Positions 1-10,026 of a stretch of DNA of 64,000 nucleotides are shown here, piece by piece. The notes under the pieces were generated by a model that searched no databases, was not told where the DNA came from, and was given only the letters and a program-made list of their open reading frames with translations. Source of the stretch: an uncultured Pelagibacteraceae bacterium (GTDB taxonomy: Bacteria; Pseudomonadota; Alphaproteobacteria; Pelagibacterales; Pelagibacteraceae); NCBI GenBank assembly GCA_902629585.1, contig CACORI010000001.1, forward strand, positions 94,427 through 158,426, given 5' to 3'. Position 1 is the stretch's first letter; the number at the start of each line of letters is the position of its first letter. A program made the position numbers and the translations under genes.

Positions 1-962
1 TTTTGATCCCATAATTTTTTGTAATCAATAAACGGTGCTAGACCATAACTTGAATTAACATTTGTTAAATGGAGAGATAAACTTTTAATAGGAGATATAC
101 ATATTTCATTTTTATATATCTCGTTGATATATTTTTCAAAAGGATCATGACGATCTAAGCAGGTTTTATGTAAGTTTTCCCAATATTTATCAATTAGAGA
201 TTTGCTTATCAAAAAAGTGCATAATGTTTTATTAATAGTTCTCCAGTGTCTTTTACTTCCAATCAGAATATTGGTTTTCTCATTATTCATATATAAATAT
301 GGATAATCAGAAGGACACATTAAAATATCCTTGCCAACTTGAGATGCTATTCTTTCATATGTCAAAATCATTTCATTAAGCATAGATTCAAAATGAAGAT
401 AATCATCCTCTAAAAATAAAATTAGATCCTCACCTTGGTTTTTTCCAATTTCAAAACTTTGAAGAAGACTGGCAAGATTTGAAAATGTTTCATGAGATTT
501 TTGATCTTTGATTATTGATTCAAATTTTTTATGATCTAAAGAAATAATTTGAACATTCTTTTTTTCAGTTATTTCCTGTATCTTCTTAAGATTTTGCTCA
601 CTCGAATGATCATCAACAATTAAAGTATTTACATTTAAACTAGGATGTTTTTTTTTACAATAATCTATTGAAGTAATTAAAGATTTTATTGAGCGTTTAG
701 AATACTCTATTTTTGCTTGTTCAAATAATCTTTTTTTATTTTGATCCCAAACCTCAACGTTAGTATTTACTCTTACAATTAAAAGAATTGAATTAACTTT
801 CCTTGTAATTTTGACTTCACCTAAAGGCAATATAATTGATTTTTCATTAAATTTCGAAAGGTCTTGATTAACTTCCTTATCTAATGTTGGAACAGAAAAT
901 TTATTCTGATCGATTATTTCAAATCCTAAAATTTTACAAATTTTTATGAAAAGTTTTTTCAT
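1..962 (-). CDS. glycosyltransferase-like protein (partial, runs off window start)
   Basis: Open reading frame on the minus strand from ATG at 962 (MKKLFIKICKILGFEIIDQNKFSV...) continuing to base 1; contains LIVDDHSSE and LFLEDDYLHFESML motifs resembling GT-A type glycosyltransferases. Confidence 0.55.
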   Translation of the reverse strand, partial: MKKLFIKICKILGFEIIDQNKFSVPTLDKEVNQDLSKFNEKSIILPLGEVKITRKVNSILLIVRVNTNVEVWDQNKKRLFEQAKIEYSKRSIKSLITSIDYCKKKHPSLNVNTLIVDDHSSEQNLKKIQEITEKKNVQIISLDHKKFESIIKDQKSHETFSNLASLLQSFEIGKNQGEDLILFLEDDYLHFESMLNEMILTYERIASQVGKDILMCPSDYPYLYMNNEKTNILIGSKRHWRTINKTLCTFLISKSLIDKYWENLHKTCLDRHDPFEKYINEIYKNEICISPIKSLSLHLTNVNSSYGLAPFIDYKKLWDQ

Positions 963-1000
963 ATATTTTTTTAAATTATGATATAAATATTTACAATATT

Positions 1001-1384
1001 ATGACAATTAAATCATCTCAAACTCTAGTTTCAGAAGCCCTAAAGGAAATAAAAACTATTTCTTCAGATGAGGCACACAGCATGGCAAATGAAAATCAGT
1101 GCAACCTTATAGATATAAGAGATGTGAGGGAATTGCAAAAAGAAGGCCAAGTTGAAGGGGCCAATCATATTCCAAGAGGAATGTTAGAATTCTGGTTAGA
1201 TCCAGGTAGTGTTTATTTTAAAGATGGTAAACTTGATATGAATAAAGAAATGGTTTTATTTTGCGCTGGTGGATTAAGATCCGCTCTAGCAGCTAAATCT
1301 TTAAAAGATATGGGCTTTAAAAAAGTTTCTCATATTGATGGTGGTTTTAATTCCTTAAAGAATAGTAAATTTAAAATTATTTAA
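1001..1384 (+). CDS. rhodanese-like domain protein
   Basis: ORF 127 aa; NLIDIRDVRELQKEGQVEGANHIPRGML and active-site-like loop VLFCAGGLRSALAA. Confidence 0.9.
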   Translation: MTIKSSQTLVSEALKEIKTISSDEAHSMANENQCNLIDIRDVRELQKEGQVEGANHIPRGMLEFWLDPGSVYFKDGKLDMNKEMVLFCAGGLRSALAAKSLKDMGFKKVSHIDGGFNSLKNSKFKII

Positions 1385-1972
1385 GAAAAATATTCATCTA
1401 AAGCATATTCTAATCGATCTTGACCCCAAAAAATTTTTTGATTAACAACAAATGTTGGAGCTCCAAATATATCGTTATTAAAGGCATTATCTGTTAATTT
1501 TTTTAGTTTATCTTTTATTTTTTGTTCTTGAATTCTTGTATAAAATTCATCTTTATTTAACCCTATTTGTTCAATAATTTTAAAAATATTTTTCTCATCA
1601 GAAATGTCGATATTATCTCTCCAATAAAAATTAAAACAAATATTTCAAATTTTTTTCTAAAATTAAATAACCACGCATTAAATCTAAACTATTTATTGGA
1701 AATTTAGTATTCCACTTAAAATTTATATTATTTTTAATTGCAACAAGCTCGCAATCATTTTTCATATTTTTCATTTTTCTTTCATTAAATGCAGGAGCAG
1801 TTATTCCCCCAAGTTTGTGAAGCCCACCTAAAAGAATTGGTTTATAATTAATATTAATTTGTTTAACAGAAGATTGTACTTTCAATTTTTTATAAGCTAG
1901 GTATGAATAAGGACTTATAAAATCAAAGTAAAATTGAAATTCTTTAGTCATAAAGACTAATGCTTTTGGCAT
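1381..1972 (-). pseudogene. 2-hydroxychromene-2-carboxylate isomerase / DsbA-family protein, frameshifted
   Basis: N-terminal part FQFYFDFISPYSYLAYKKL...GYLILEKNLKYLF stops at 1631; the homologous C-terminal part (NFYWRDNIDISDEKNIFKIIEQIG...DIFGAPTFVVNQKIFWGQDRLEYALDEYFS*) continues to 1381 in another frame. Confidence 0.8.
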
Positions 1973-2417
1973 AAAATATTCTAATTAACCAATAAATAAA
2001 CAAACCTATTGGTCCAATTAAATATGTAATTATTAGTGGAATTATAAGAAGAAATTTATTTATATAAAATTTTTGTGAGTCTTTTACTATCCAACCACCT
2101 GTAAAAAGATTTATGGAGATAAAATGAATCCAAAACATAATTAGAAAAGTATTATCTGAAAATAATTCTGAAATATCACCTATACCAAAATATAAATTAA
2201 AATTTCCAATAAAATCATATGAATTTAGATAAGATTTATAAAGTACAAAAATATAAGTTACGCTAAGTATGAAAATTGGAAAAATAGAAGTGATTAAATA
2301 TCTACATAAGTGAGATTGAGGAAAAAAAACTAAAATTAGCCAAAACGGAAGAATACCTAAATTCACCCAATAGTAGAGCATTTCAATAGTAAAATAATTA
2401 TAAATTTGTTCGATCAT
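1944..2417 (-). CDS. ABA4-like (DUF4281) membrane protein
   Basis: ORF with likely start MIEQIYNYFTIEML at 2417; multiple TM segments and C-terminal YLIGPIGLFIYWLIR typical of the ABA4-like family. Confidence 0.6.
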   Translation of the reverse strand: MIEQIYNYFTIEMLYYWVNLGILPFWLILVFFPQSHLCRYLITSIFPIFILSVTYIFVLYKSYLNSYDFIGNFNLYFGIGDISELFSDNTFLIMFWIHFISINLFTGGWIVKDSQKFYINKFLLIIPLIITYLIGPIGLFIYWLIRIFYAKSISLYD

Positions 2418-2445
2418 TTCTAAATATATTATATTAAATCTATTT

Positions 2446-3009
2446 ATGATTCCTATAAGAAAGAAAAAAAAAACTTTAAAAGTTACAGTTGAAGAAATGA
2501 GAAACTTTGCGTTTTCATATGTTGAAAAATATGCACCCTCTAAACAACAACTAAAGACATATTTATTAAAGAAATATCTCAAAAACTCTGGACTTAATAT
2601 TAAAAAACAAAATATTTCAGACTTGATAGAACTTGTTTTAGAAGATTTGGAAAATAATAGGTTTATTGATGATAAGTTTTATTCAGACATCAAAGCTAAG
2701 AACATGATACAAAGAGGCAGTTCAATCAATAAAATCAGAAATTATTTAATAAGCAAAGGAATTAAAAGTAATTTTATTAAAGATACAATTTCTCAAATTC
2801 AGGATAAGAATTCTGATCAGGACTTTTATTCTGCAATAAAAATTTGTAAAAAAAAAAGAATTGGACCAGCTAGAACAGAGGATAACAGACCTTTATTTTA
2901 TAAAAAAGATATCTCTCTTCTAGCAAGAAATGGATTTGATTTTGAAACCTCAAAAAAAGTTATGGAAATAGAAAAAAATGATTACCTTAATATAATTAAA
3001 TTACTTTAG
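2446..3009 (+). CDS. recX: RecX-family regulatory protein
   Basis: RecX-like helical repeats: LLKKYL...LVLEDLENNRFIDDKFYSDIKAKNMIQRGSSINKIRNYLISKGI. Confidence 0.75.
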   Translation: MIPIRKKKKTLKVTVEEMRNFAFSYVEKYAPSKQQLKTYLLKKYLKNSGLNIKKQNISDLIELVLEDLENNRFIDDKFYSDIKAKNMIQRGSSINKIRNYLISKGIKSNFIKDTISQIQDKNSDQDFYSAIKICKKKRIGPARTEDNRPLFYKKDISLLARNGFDFETSKKVMEIEKNDYLNIIKLL

Positions 3010-3144
3010 TTTTTTATTTTTTTCTTCCTTCACAAGAATTTCAATTTTTTTTTTTACATAATTTTTAACAAATATAAAAATTAGTAGCCCAAAAATAGAT
3101 ACTGAAATAATTATTATTAATATTACTCTTAACTGTTCGTCCAT
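3001..3144 (-). CDS. small single-TM protein (47 aa)
   Basis: MDEQLRVILIIIISVSIFGLLIFIFVKNYVKKKIEILVKEEKNKKLK*; fills the gap between recX and cysQ. Confidence 0.45.
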   Translation of the reverse strand: MDEQLRVILIIIISVSIFGLLIFIFVKNYVKKKIEILVKEEKNKKLK

Positions 3145-3917
3145 TAAAGAATATTTTTACTTTTTAAAATTAAACTTGGATTTTTGAAATTCTTTTTACC
3201 ATATAAGATTTCATTACCATCAAAATCTGTAATTTTGCCACCAGCATGTTTTAAAATTGCATGTCCAGCAGCGATATCCCACTCACATGCTCTTGGCTCT
3301 GCTACATAACCATCATATTCACATGATGCAACCACACAAAATTTAAGAGAACTTTTCATCCGAACATAATTTTTTACATTTAATAATCTATGTATTTTTT
3401 CTATCTCAGGCTTTATATTGTTTGAGTAAGAGACAAATTTAATTTTGCTTTTATCAAAATTATTGGAGTGACCTAGTTTAACAGACTGTTGATTAATAAT
3501 TTCAAAAGCAAAGCCTTCACCATGTGAATAAAACATCCTATTTTTTGCTGGAGCATAAATTAAACCAGCTTCTGGTCGTTTATTAATTATTAGGCCTGCG
3601 TTGATAGTAAATTCATCAAGATTATTAATATAGTCATATGTTCCATCTATTGGGTCAATTAGCCAAAAATCATTTAAATCATTTATTGATTTGTTTTCAG
3701 ATGTCTCCTCTGAGATAATGGGAATATTTGGTGTTAATCTCCTTATTTTTTCTGTGATGATTTTGTTGACCTCTAAATCACCATTACTGACAGGCGTGTT
3801 ATCTGATTTAATTTTCTTTATAAGTCCTTTATTTCTAAGCTCTAATGAAATTTTCCCTGCTTCTAAAAAAGTATCAATTAAATTTTCGATAATTCTTTTA
3901 AGATGTATTTTATCCAT
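3144..3917 (-). CDS. cysQ: 3'(2'),5'-bisphosphate nucleotidase / inositol monophosphatase family
   Basis: Motifs IISEET and FWLIDPIDGTYDYINNLDEFTIN, plus EWDIAAGHAILKHAGG. Confidence 0.9.
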   Translation of the reverse strand: MDKIHLKRIIENLIDTFLEAGKISLELRNKGLIKKIKSDNTPVSNGDLEVNKIITEKIRRLTPNIPIISEETSENKSINDLNDFWLIDPIDGTYDYINNLDEFTINAGLIINKRPEAGLIYAPAKNRMFYSHGEGFAFEIINQQSVKLGHSNNFDKSKIKFVSYSNNIKPEIEKIHRLLNVKNYVRMKSSLKFCVVASCEYDGYVAEPRACEWDIAAGHAILKHAGGKITDFDGNEILYGKKNFKNPSLILKSKNIL

Positions 3918-4080
3918 TATATTTTTTTAATTCTATATTTTCTGCGTTTATTACTTTTTTACCCACGTTTTCAAAATTAACTGTCACTTTACCCTTTATA
4001 ATAGATTGTATCTGTCCTATTCCCCATTCTTTATTATTAGGGTTGATAACTTTGTCGCCTGGCTCAAAATCATAAATCAT
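3910..4080 (-). CDS. DUF3553-like small protein
   Basis: [56 protein letters not shown]; overlaps cysQ start by 8 bp. Confidence 0.65.
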   Translation of the reverse strand: MIYDFEPGDKVINPNNKEWGIGQIQSIIKGKVTVNFENVGKKVINAENIELKKYNG

Positions 4081-4120
4081 TAATTTACCTTATATTAGAA
4101 ATCAGTATAAATACCATCAA

Positions 4121-5239
4121 ATGAATAACATTATAAATTCAATTGGAATAAATAAAAAACCCTCAGATACCAAGGTAGTAGTTGCAATGTCTGGTGGAGT
4201 TGACTCCTCAACAGTAGCTGGGATGATGAAAAGAGAAGGTTATAAGGTAATTGGAATTACTTTAAAACTGTATGATGATAATAAAGAAGTTTCATCATCA
4301 AAACAATGTTGTTCAGGACAAGATATAATGGATGCTAAAAGAGTGGCAAATAAATTAGATATAGATCACAAAATTTTATATTATCAGAATAAATTTAAAG
4401 AAGGTGTGATAGATAATTTTACGGATAGCTATTTAAAAGGAGAAACACCTATTCCATGTGTTCAGTGTAACCAAACAGTAAAATTTAAAGATTTATTCGA
4501 AGTTTCTAAGAATTTAAAAGCTGATGCAATGATAACTGGTCATTATGTAAAAAGTATAACAAATGATGGTCAAACTAATATGTATAAAGCGATTGATGAA
4601 AATAGAGATCAAAGTTATTTTCTTTTTAATACCTCTAGAGAACAATTGAATTATCTGAGATTTCCTCTAGGAGGATTGTTAAAAAATGAAACTAGAGAAA
4701 TCGCAAAAAAATTACAATTGAATGTAGCAGATAAACCAGACAGCCAAGATATATGCTTTGTTCCTAATGGAGATTATGTTTCTGTTATACAAAAATTTAG
4801 ACCAGATGCTTTAAAAAAAGGGAATATAAAAAATTTAGAAGGAAAAGTAATTGGAATACATGATGGGATAATTAATTTTACAATTGGTCAAAGAAAAGGA
4901 ATTAAGGTTTCTGATAAAGAGGCGCTATATGTAATCAAAATTGACTCCAAAAAAAATGAAATTATAGTTGGTCCTAAAAATAAATTAGGTAAAAAAAATA
5001 TTTTTTTAAATAAATTGAACTTGTTAGTTGATAAAAAAGAGTTTAATTCTGATATTTTTGTAAAGGTCAGATCAACTGGCAAGCTTTTAGATGCGAATAT
5101 AAAATTTGACCAAAAAAATAATGCTGAGGTAAATCTGAAAAATTCTGAAGACGGGATTTCACCTGGTCAAGCTTGTGTTTTTTATCAAAAAGATTCTCTT
5201 GGATATAAAGTACTAGGTGGTGGATGGATTAATGATTAA
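4121..5239 (+). CDS. mnmA: tRNA-specific 2-thiouridylase MnmA
   Basis: [63 protein letters not shown]. Confidence 0.97.
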   Translation: MNNIINSIGINKKPSDTKVVVAMSGGVDSSTVAGMMKREGYKVIGITLKLYDDNKEVSSSKQCCSGQDIMDAKRVANKLDIDHKILYYQNKFKEGVIDNFTDSYLKGETPIPCVQCNQTVKFKDLFEVSKNLKADAMITGHYVKSITNDGQTNMYKAIDENRDQSYFLFNTSREQLNYLRFPLGGLLKNETREIAKKLQLNVADKPDSQDICFVPNGDYVSVIQKFRPDALKKGNIKNLEGKVIGIHDGIINFTIGQRKGIKVSDKEALYVIKIDSKKNEIIVGPKNKLGKKNIFLNKLNLLVDKKEFNSDIFVKVRSTGKLLDANIKFDQKNNAEVNLKNSEDGISPGQACVFYQKDSLGYKVLGGGWIND

Positions 5240-6305
5240 TTATTTTTTTCCACATTAAAGCTGATAATAAGTAATAAAATAATAATCCTGCGAAATAATT
5301 CCATTCAAGTATATAATCTACTTTGCTTGGTAAATTAAATATTAGTAAAATAAATAAAACTGAAATAGATATTAGTAAAATAAGAATAACAAATAATAAT
5401 TTAATATTTATTATATACGTTTTACAATAAATATTTAGAATATTTTTATTTTTAAATAAATTTAAAGACAATAGAAATTGTGCAATAACTTCTGATAATA
5501 TAAACGAAATAATTATTAATTTTCTCATTAAGTTAAACGCTTTATTGTCTATTTCCATCCCAAGAAATAACACGTGAAAAAAAAGAAATATTGCTGACAA
5601 TATACCAAATAAGTAAAATTTGTTATTTCTTATATTTAAGATTTCTCTTAATAAATGATTATAGTGCCTCCAATATAAAAACATTATAATTACGCTTATA
5701 AACAATAGGGGCTTAAATATTAAATTTATTGGAAACCTTTTTACTATATTACTTATAGAAGCCTCACCATAGATAAAAGGGTTGATTGCAACTTGCGAAC
5801 CTAATGTTGAAATATCTTTTAAGTGATAAAGAAATTCATGGTAGTAGGGAAAAATCTCATAAAAATTAAAATATTTATAATTTTTAATACATGTTTCATC
5901 TTTTTCCTCAGAAAATTTAATTTTAACTTCAATATCTTTGTTCTTAAATTGTGGTTTTATCTCATTATTAACTGTAAAAAAATTTTTTTTGTCTTTAAAA
6001 ACCTTACCATCAACTTTATAAAAAAATTCATATTTGTTTTTAAAACAATTTCCTAATTTATTTGAAAATTTAATAAGACCTAATTCTGGACCACTTAAAC
6101 ACTTTGTTAAATTTTTTGAACAGTCTATTTTTTTACTTAAGATACCTGAAATTTCAACTTTTTCGTCATAAATTCCTTTATTAAATTTAAAATTGGCTAA
6201 AGTATTTTGTAACCAAAGGGAGCCAATTAAAGATAAAAGAGAGAATATAAATAATGCGAGGGAAAGTTTTCTGATTAAATTGATTCTATAATTTAAAATC
6301 ATCAA
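5229..6305 (-). CDS. hypothetical multi-pass membrane protein
   Basis: 358-aa ORF with one N-terminal TM, an extracytoplasmic Cys-containing segment and about six C-terminal TM segments; no recognised family. Confidence 0.7.
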   Translation of the reverse strand: MMILNYRINLIRKLSLALFIFSLLSLIGSLWLQNTLANFKFNKGIYDEKVEISGILSKKIDCSKNLTKCLSGPELGLIKFSNKLGNCFKNKYEFFYKVDGKVFKDKKNFFTVNNEIKPQFKNKDIEVKIKFSEEKDETCIKNYKYFNFYEIFPYYHEFLYHLKDISTLGSQVAINPFIYGEASISNIVKRFPINLIFKPLLFISVIIMFLYWRHYNHLLREILNIRNNKFYLFGILSAIFLFFHVLFLGMEIDNKAFNLMRKLIIISFILSEVIAQFLLSLNLFKNKNILNIYCKTYIINIKLLFVILILLISISVLFILLIFNLPSKVDYILEWNYFAGLLFYYLLSALMWKKIINH

Positions 6306-6313
6306 CGCAGAAA

Positions 6314-6397
6314 TTATTTTTTCTTATTCTTTCTCTTAGCTCTTCTCTTTTTTGAGCCTTGTTTTCTACGGCCTCTATGTTTTTTCGGATAACCCAT
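6314..6397 (-). CDS. very small basic protein (27 aa)
   Basis: MGYPKKHRGRRKQGSKKRRAKRKNKKK*; strongly Lys/Arg biased. Confidence 0.45.
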   Translation of the reverse strand: MGYPKKHRGRRKQGSKKRRAKRKNKKK

Positions 6398-6474
6398 TAT
6401 TTCCTTAAGTTATAATTTAATTGAAATTATGTCCGGGATATAGCATTGTCTTAATAACATATCAAATTTTTTTT

Positions 6475-7650
6475 ATGAGCAAATCGTTTAAGACATTTTT
6501 AAAGCATACTGCAAAAGATTTTCATAACCAATCAGTCAATCCTCCAGTAGTTAGAGCATCAACTATTATTTTTAAATCAATGAAACATATAAGAAAAACT
6601 CAAGCTAAAGCAAAAATAAACCCTACGGGAGGTCACTACGATTATGGAAGACAGGGTACATCTACGACTTATATTCTACAAAAAATTTTAACTAAACTTG
6701 AGGAAAGTTATCATGTCTTTACAACTCCAACAGGATTTGGAGCAGTTTTTTTGGCAATATTCAGTGTTACACGTCCTGGAGATGAAATTATTGTCTCTGA
6801 TCCAGTTTATAGTCCAACAAGATTACTTACAGAAAAATTTTTAAGAGAATTTGATATTAAAACAATTTTTTATAATCCAAGTGATTTAAATACTTTAAAA
6901 AAAAATATTACAAAAAAAACCAAATTAATATTTGTTGAAAATCCTGGTAGTAATACATTTGATTTTCAAGATCTTGGAAAAATATTATCGATTGCAAAAA
7001 AGAATAAAATTTTGACAGCTATAGATAATACCTGGGGAACACCTTATTTTTTAAAACCGATAAAGCTTGGTTTTGATATGTCGATTGTATCAGCCACCAA
7101 ATATTATTCTGGTCATTCAGATGTAATGGGAGGAAGCTTGGCAGTTAATAAAAAAGTATTCTCAAAAGTTAAAAATGCAGAAAGAATTACAGGATTAAGG
7201 CTTGGTCCTGATGATGCTTATTTAATAACTAGAGGTCTTCGAACTCTTGATGTTAGATTAGACCGTCATAGAGAAAATGCCAAAAAAGTTGCTGCATTTT
7301 TGTCAAAAAACAAAAAAATTAAATTGTTATATCCATACAAAAAAGATTCTAGCAATTTTAGAATGTGGAAAAAGTATTATTCTGGTGCCTCTGGTTTAAT
7401 GGGTTTGAAAATTAAATCCAAGAATATTAACTCAGTTAGAAAATTTGTAAATTCCTTGAAACTTTTTGGTTATGGTTATAGCTGGGGTGGTTTTGAAAGT
7501 TTAGCTTTACATCAAGAATTCAGAGAAACTGGAAGCAGAAGATATATGAATTTATCAAATGATGAGCATTTAGTAAGATTACATATCGGACTTGAAGATC
7601 CAAATGACTTAATAGAGGATATTAAACAATCATTAAGACATTTGAAATGA
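6475..7650 (+). CDS. metC: cystathionine beta-lyase (Cys/Met metabolism PLP family)
   Basis: FHNQSVNPPVVRASTIIF, YGRQGTSTTYILQK, SIVSATKYYSGHSDVMGGS (PLP lysine). ORF opens at 6421; MSKSFKTF at 6475 is a more likely start. Confidence 0.9.
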   Translation: MSKSFKTFLKHTAKDFHNQSVNPPVVRASTIIFKSMKHIRKTQAKAKINPTGGHYDYGRQGTSTTYILQKILTKLEESYHVFTTPTGFGAVFLAIFSVTRPGDEIIVSDPVYSPTRLLTEKFLREFDIKTIFYNPSDLNTLKKNITKKTKLIFVENPGSNTFDFQDLGKILSIAKKNKILTAIDNTWGTPYFLKPIKLGFDMSIVSATKYYSGHSDVMGGSLAVNKKVFSKVKNAERITGLRLGPDDAYLITRGLRTLDVRLDRHRENAKKVAAFLSKNKKIKLLYPYKKDSSNFRMWKKYYSGASGLMGLKIKSKNINSVRKFVNSLKLFGYGYSWGGFESLALHQEFRETGSRRYMNLSNDEHLVRLHIGLEDPNDLIEDIKQSLRHLK

Positions 7651-8867
7651 TATCAGAAAAATTTTTTAGATCTAAAACCGCAGTGGTTACATTATTTGCT
7701 GCTTGTTTTGTTGTTTTAATTTCTCTTGGGGTAAGACAAGTTTTTGGTTTATTTTTTATTGATTTCAATGAAAGCTTAAATATCAGCAACACTGCTTTTG
7801 GATTTGCTATCGGAATGCAAATGTTAATGTGGGGTCTAACAGGACCAATTTTTGGTGCAGTGGCTGACCGATATGGTGGTCACGTAGCCATAATTTCTGC
7901 ATTTATATTTTATACCTTTGGCATATACTTTTTATTTACAGGGCCAAACACAGGAATTTTCTTTCAAATTCATATGGGTTTATTAATTGGTATTGGTCTA
8001 GGAGGTACTGCCATAAGTATTCCTATGTCAGTTGTCGGCAAACATTTTCCATTATCGACAAGAACAATTGCAATGAGCTTTGTGACTGCTGTCGGCTCTT
8101 TTGGTTATTTTCTTTCTCCAATTTTTACTAACTATTCTCTAAGTGAATTTGGTTGGAATTATACCCTATTTATATTTTTTTTATTTTTAATTTTAGGTTT
8201 AGTAGCTGCTTATTTTGTACGATCTCCATCTAAAACTGAAAATATAGAAAAAAAATCAGATCAAAGTTTTAAAGAAGCTCTCTCTGAAGCATTTAAAACA
8301 AAAAGTTACATTTTATTAGTATCAGGTTTTTTCGTTTGTGGATTTCATATTACTTTAGTTGGAACGCATGTACCTAAATATGTAATTGACAGGGGTTTAG
8401 AAGATTGGACCGCAGCAGCAATTTTATCATTAATAGGTCTTTTTAATATTTTTGGATCTCTATTAAGTGGTTATCTATCTGCAAAAATGAGTAAAAAAAT
8501 TATTTTAAGTGCAATTTACTTTTTAAGAGGCGTTTCAATAGTTTTCTTTATTTTTACTCCTGCCAGTAATATTTCAGCATTCATATTTGGCGCAAGCTTT
8601 GGATTTTTATGGTTATCAACAGTACCAGCAACAAGTGGAATAGTAGCACACCTTTTTGGAACAAAATATTTAGGTTTATTATATGGTTTAGTATTTCTAA
8701 GTCATCAAATTGGATCATTTTTTGGAGCATATTTGGGAGGCTTGTTTCATGATATTTATGGCTCTTACGACTATGCGTGGTATTTGGCAATTGCGTTATC
8801 AATTTTTGCAGCAATAATCCATTTACCAATTAAAGAAGAACCAGTTTTAAGATTAAGAACAGAGTAA
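7647..8867 (+). CDS. MFS transporter
   Basis: 406 aa with 12 TM-like segments; GAVADRYGGHVAI and FGASFGFLWLSTVPATSGIVAHLFGTKYLG motifs as in monocarboxylate/OFA-type MFS. Confidence 0.88.
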   Translation: MISEKFFRSKTAVVTLFAACFVVLISLGVRQVFGLFFIDFNESLNISNTAFGFAIGMQMLMWGLTGPIFGAVADRYGGHVAIISAFIFYTFGIYFLFTGPNTGIFFQIHMGLLIGIGLGGTAISIPMSVVGKHFPLSTRTIAMSFVTAVGSFGYFLSPIFTNYSLSEFGWNYTLFIFFLFLILGLVAAYFVRSPSKTENIEKKSDQSFKEALSEAFKTKSYILLVSGFFVCGFHITLVGTHVPKYVIDRGLEDWTAAAILSLIGLFNIFGSLLSGYLSAKMSKKIILSAIYFLRGVSIVFFIFTPASNISAFIFGASFGFLWLSTVPATSGIVAHLFGTKYLGLLYGLVFLSHQIGSFFGAYLGGLFHDIYGSYDYAWYLAIALSIFAAIIHLPIKEEPVLRLRTE

Positions 8868-8868
8868 A

Positions 8869-10026
8869 TTGAGCAAACAAAATCAATTATCAGATATTCA
8901 TAAATCAAAAAAGCCCTATATAATTTATAAATCTCATAATGGATTTGATTTATATACAGAATTTTCTAAAAAAATTATTTTAAACAATAAAAATATTAAA
9001 AAATTTTTAAACAAGAAACCAAAAAAATTTTTAAAAAAAACAGATTTATATATTGGTTTTTTTGGTTATGAATTATTGAATAATCTTATTGGTATACGAT
9101 TACCAATACAAAAAAAAATTAATTTTCCTAAAGGTATCTTTTACAAACCCGAAAAAAAAATAAGTTTATCAAATAATTTAGAATATAGACAAAATAAAAA
9201 AAAAAAATTTAATAATCGTTTTAAAATTAATATTGATAGAAAATCTTACTCAAAAATTTTTGATAAATTTAAAAAAAAAATTAGAAGTGGTGATACCTAT
9301 CAAATAAAGATATGCACTAAATATAAGACTAAATCAAAGATAGATCCATTAGATTTTTTTTGTAGGTTATCTCAAACTAATTTAGCTCCAGAGGCTTTTT
9401 TAATAAGAGATACAAACTATTCAATAATCAGTTGTTCTCCAGAAAATTTAATTACAAAAAAAGGCTCTTTGATTACTACAAAACCTATTGCAGGCACTGT
9501 TAAAAAAAGTGAAAAAATGAATAAAATTAAAGCTTTAAAATATTTTAGAAAAAATATTAAAGAAACTAAAGAACATAATATGATAGTTGATATGGAAAGA
9601 AACGATCTATCACGAATTTGTCAAATCGGAAGTGTCAAATTATCCATGGCAAAAATTGTAGAGGAATATAAAGATCTATTTCATTATGTCACATTAATAA
9701 AAGGTAAACTAAAAAATAATATTTCTAATCTTGAAATAATCAAAGCTATGATGCCAGGTGGTTCAGTAATTGGTTGTCCTAAGATTAACACTTTAAATCT
9801 TCTTAATCATCAAGAGAAAGAAAATAGAAATATTTATACCGGAAGCTTTGGGTTTCTAAAATTTAATGGAGACATGCGTTTCAACATTATTATTCGGTCA
9901 ATTTTAAATTACAAAGATGTTTCAGAAATTTCTGTAGCCTCAGGAGTTGTGGTGGATAGCAATGCTAACCATGAATTTAATGAAAATTACATAAAAGCTA
10001 AAGCCTTAATAGATTTGTTTAAATGA
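8869..10026 (+). CDS. pabB: aminodeoxychorismate synthase component I
   Basis: Chorismate-binding motifs: SGDTYQIKICTKYK, TKPIAGTVKK, MIVDMERNDLSRI, MMPGGSVIGCPKINTLNLL, YTGSFGFLKFNGDMRFNIIIRS. TTG start. Confidence 0.9.
   Translation: MSKQNQLSDIHKSKKPYIIYKSHNGFDLYTEFSKKIILNNKNIKKFLNKKPKKFLKKTDLYIGFFGYELLNNLIGIRLPIQKKINFPKGIFYKPEKKISLSNNLEYRQNKKKKFNNRFKINIDRKSYSKIFDKFKKKIRSGDTYQIKICTKYKTKSKIDPLDFFCRLSQTNLAPEAFLIRDTNYSIISCSPENLITKKGSLITTKPIAGTVKKSEKMNKIKALKYFRKNIKETKEHNMIVDMERNDLSRICQIGSVKLSMAKIVEEYKDLFHYVTLIKGKLKNNISNLEIIKAMMPGGSVIGCPKINTLNLLNHQEKENRNIYTGSFGFLKFNGDMRFNIIIRSILNYKDVSEISVASGVVVDSNANHEFNENYIKAKALIDLFK

Noticed and set aside
3691-3930. 79-aa plus-strand ORF antisense to cysQ
   Set aside because: Hydrophobic translation of the reverse complement of a conserved gene; no independent support.
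5229-5239. Short convergent/tail overlaps (mnmA/5229 ORF, tauE/yeiH, ybgC/UDG) as possible antisense regulation
   Set aside because: Eight to eleven bp overlaps are normal in streamlined SAR11-type genomes and need no special explanation.
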